Source: Protula sp. h YS-2021 (lineage: Eukaryota > Annelida > Polychaeta > Sabellida > Serpulidae). From it: a DNA stretch of 64,000 nucleotides. The notes beneath the pieces were generated by a model that saw only the letters and a list, made by a program, of their open reading frames with translations, was not told where the DNA came from and ran no database searches. Within the stretch, counting starts at the first letter, position 1; every line of letters starts with the position of its first letter. This document shows, in pieces, positions 61,379 to 64,000 of this stretch. The DNA lies in contig OX457029.1 in assembly GCA_949752745.1 (NCBI GenBank), positions 38,609,103 through 38,673,102 of the forward strand. The letters run 5' to 3'. Position numbers and translations under genes: made by a program.

Positions 61379-62909
61379 AGAGACAGGTGTTCTCTGATTT
61401 AAAAAAAGAAAAGTTCTATTTTCATCTATTTTTATAAATATAAGAATGAAATGTGCTTTATATGAACCTCGTTTATTTTTGGATGAGTCATATAAAGGAG
61501 ACCATTCTACTGTCTTCTCACACGGTGTTGCTGGAAAACCGACGAATTGTAGCACAACCTGAAAGACTTGATCTGCGTTTACTGCCAATCTCGTCTTCTT
61601 CGCCACCCGCCCCCGCCCCCCCCCCCCCCCCCGCCCCCGCCCCGCCCTTTTTTAACTCCTCTACGTTTCCTGCAATGCAGTGGTTAAAACAACCAGCCAC
61701 TTTGATTGTAAGTAAAAACTGTTTGAATAGTGACGTGAATTAATGCAATCTTATGGAGAATTGTCATTTAGAAATTGGCATTTTGTGTTTTAAAAAAAAA
61801 GAACAAAACAAAAACGAAAACAAAAAAGTCATCGCATGAATTATTTATGTACAGACTGCGTAAATCAGCTTAGATAAAGAATGCGTGTTATCGTGACATA
61901 TAAGCAGCGTTACTGTGAATTTCAGAAAAAGAGTTGTAAATAACTTAATTATTATAGAAGTGTACTGTGTTATTCACTACGTTTGCACCGAGCTGTGATG
62001 TATATAAGTTCTGGTACCCGATGAATCAGAGTGGAGTAGGTGTTTGCTTAAGGGAACTTACTCCCTTACTCGCACCTCAGACCAGCCCTCATTGATCCCC
62101 TTTTTATCATAGCAAAAAAAAAACAAAAAAAACAGGACGGTGGTAGGAATTGTTACATTTTCTGCATAATAAAGTTAATAGGCATTTATATTACTGTTAC
62201 TGCCAGATACAGAAAAACAATAATTTAGTGTGTATTGGGGTTTTCTTTCAATAATAGTTTTTTTTGTGTATCTCCAGAAACCAAAATACAAACATACAGT
62301 GTTTGTTCGATCTTTGTGTGTGTCTTTCTGTTGCGAACAAAGTGTTGTGTGGAGGGTATTTCGAGAAAGTCGGATCGACATCAGACTTGATCCTTTATTC
62401 GTTAACTACGTCTGACTGTTTCTTCAATATTTGTCGCGTTTTGCATTGTTAGAGAAGGCATATGACGTCATTAAAAAAAAGTCTTATGTGCAAATTTCTC
62501 AGCTGCTCAACATCGGAGAAAATGTTAACTTGGTAAGGTTGTTTCTTGGAAGGTCCGTATGACTTTATTAATCTCTCTTAACTATATCTTGAGTCAAGTT
62601 ATATTACTGCTACACTGGGGGTTACAGCATTTTCCAGACAGTGACATTCAAAACCGTTACAGCGTAGGTCAAACCATCGGCCAATGCTGCATGCCTCATG
62701 CGGTGTCTTGCCGTCTTTTCTGCCATTCAGTGAGCACGGCTAACTGAATGGTATTACTTAATGAATTCCTCGGCCAGGGATTAGTTCCAGTTGTATTGCA
62801 TTATATAACCTGCTGCGACTGCCTGTGTTCTAGAAAACACGATAAGCACTAGGTCTATACTTAAAAATACGATTAAACTCATTCAAGGAGGCGTGTGAGT
62901 AAATAAAAG
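61379..62909. other. presumed 3' UTR and flank
   Basis: C-rich run at 61608-61648, the AATAAA at 62168, and a TGACGTCA-family repeat at about 62270-62580. No further gene seen. Confidence 0.5.
62168..62173 (+). promoter_or_regulatory. candidate polyadenylation signal AATAAA
   Basis: First canonical hexamer I noticed downstream of the transporter stop, about 1.1 kb into the presumed 3' UTR. Placement is plausible, but the cleavage site cannot be confirmed from sequence alone. Confidence 0.35.
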
Positions 62910-63290
62910 TGTATTATTTAAAATAAGAATTTATCAAGCAAATAAGAAATCAGATATTTTTTGTCATGGGTGAACTAACGCATTTTACGACTACGGTAGT
63001 CTATTCCGGAATAGACTACCGATATTCAAATCCTTTTAAATGGAACTTTTTTGTGTAATTTTAAATTTAAATATTATAAAACCTGTAAGTAATATATGCT
63101 ACAATGTAATATATATGAAAAATTTAAAACGTTCTATTCCAGAGAACTTTTAACTTCGGTAGTCTATTCCAGAATAGACGGTTGTCTATTCCGGAATAGA
63201 CTACCGTAGTAAATTTAGCCGATTTCTCCCAGGACAAAAATTATCTGAATTCTTATTTGCTTGATAAATTCTTATTTTAAATAATACAGT
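62910..63290. mobile_element. foldback/MITE element, ~110-bp inverted arms
   Basis: The left arm begins GTATTATTTAAAATAAGAAT, runs through TTATCAAGCAAATAAGAA, and ends in a perfect 28-bp palindrome at 62994-63021 (half-site CGGTAGTCTATTCC). The right arm is its inverse to 63290 and has further copies of the TCTATTCCGGAATAGA core at 63155-63210. Non-coding; the AT-rich centre is about 130 bp. Confidence 0.8.
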
Positions 63291-64000
63291 GTTAAATGTT
63301 AAAAGAGAAATAACGTGCTCAAAATTTCACTAAAAGTACGCCCATTTCGTCACGTAAACAATTAATCAGTTGAATTGCGTGGTGTGCAGTATTATTTAAG
63401 GAGATGTGCATGGCTTATAAAGTGGGTTAGTTTTGATTAGATTTGTAGAGAAGGAAGATTACTCTTTTGTTTCTGTAAAAGGAAAATGGGTGTTGCAGCA
63501 CGATGGATTTGATCGGGGAGACGTATGTTTTTGTTTACAAAAAACAAGGAAAGGTCTGAAGTGAAAATGTGTGAGATATCCCTGTACATTTATGTTTTGT
63601 GTGCACTTGCCGTTCTAGTTTGCAGTATTTAGTTACTTTATTCCTTTGTAACTAGTGGTCATGGATTTTTTTTGTAAGGCCGTTGTAGAAATACATTGAA
63701 AGTTTTATGTATTTCCATAATGTGTTCACGTCAGCGAGTTGATACTCATGGTCAGGGGACATCGTTACATTTGTTAAATTAGGCAATTGTTAATTATTAT
63801 TACTTAAATCTGCAATGGGAAGAATGTTTTCATATTTGCAACCAAATAAGGTCTTTAAAGAACATGATGTGTCCATTTTTCTCATGCGTAATGAGCACAT
63901 TTAAAACTGCCAAAATTCCACGATTCCGTTCGTTTTCACTGTCGAGAATCCGGAGTGTCGAAAGTTCGACAATCGCGCGCGGAGTTTAGAGGGTCTTAAC
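63291..64000. other. right flank, no gene seen
   Basis: AT-rich. Part of it (63490-63640) resembles 10650-10790 upstream of E1a. Confidence 0.45.

Overview
The window is animal nuclear DNA. It holds spliced exons with GT-AG junctions, long AT-rich introns, dense micro- and minisatellites, and eukaryotic retrotransposons of the tyrosine-recombinase (Ngaro-like) and CR1/L2-like types. A lophotrochozoan, perhaps a mollusc, is my best guess from the repeat style; nothing in the sequence proves it.

One host protein-coding gene can be read completely. It is an SLC7-family (LAT1/LAT2/y+LAT clade) amino-acid transporter light chain on the + strand. Two paralogous first coding exons lie about 29 kb apart (E1a 12488-12983 and E1b 41802-42363). 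Both end in phase 1, and both join in frame to the same ten downstream exons (44504-44629, 44876-44975, 45316-45360, 47005-47128, 49211-49314, 55830-55926, 56153-56302, 60108-60192, 60574-60666, 60995-61056). The predicted isoforms are 493 aa (E1a) and 515 aa (E1b). Each keeps the TM1 GSGIF motif and the cysteine that family members use to bond to the heavy chain SLC3A2. The first exon supplies the N-terminus and TM1-TM3, so promoter choice would swap part of the substrate site.

Three tandem arrays sit on splice junctions of this gene. A 17-bp array starts about 7 nt after the exon-4 donor. About 13 copies of a ~115-bp unit, each containing the 3' end of exon 5 and its donor, fill intron 5. 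A 33-bp array runs into the exon-10 acceptor.

Layout: 1-1213, degraded Ngaro-like element (minus strand). 3115-5380, 42-bp minisatellite. 8040-9960, dispersed repeats. 12488, exon E1a. 15710-16290, hAT deletion derivative. 18965-19265 and 26225-26480, two copies of a tRNA-derived SINE. 19600-21410, damaged CR1/L2-like retrotransposon (minus). 21761-23345, hairpin-headed ~150-bp repeats. 23365-25770, 51-bp minisatellite. 26501-31886, structurally intact Ngaro-like element with A1-ORFs-B1-A2-B2 split direct repeats. 33448-34070, inverted-repeat element. 35965-36072, long hairpin. 41802-61056, main body of the transporter gene. 56340-59860, large inverted-repeat element in intron 8. 62910-63290, foldback element. 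The remaining stretches are AT-rich with simple repeats and no gene I can support.
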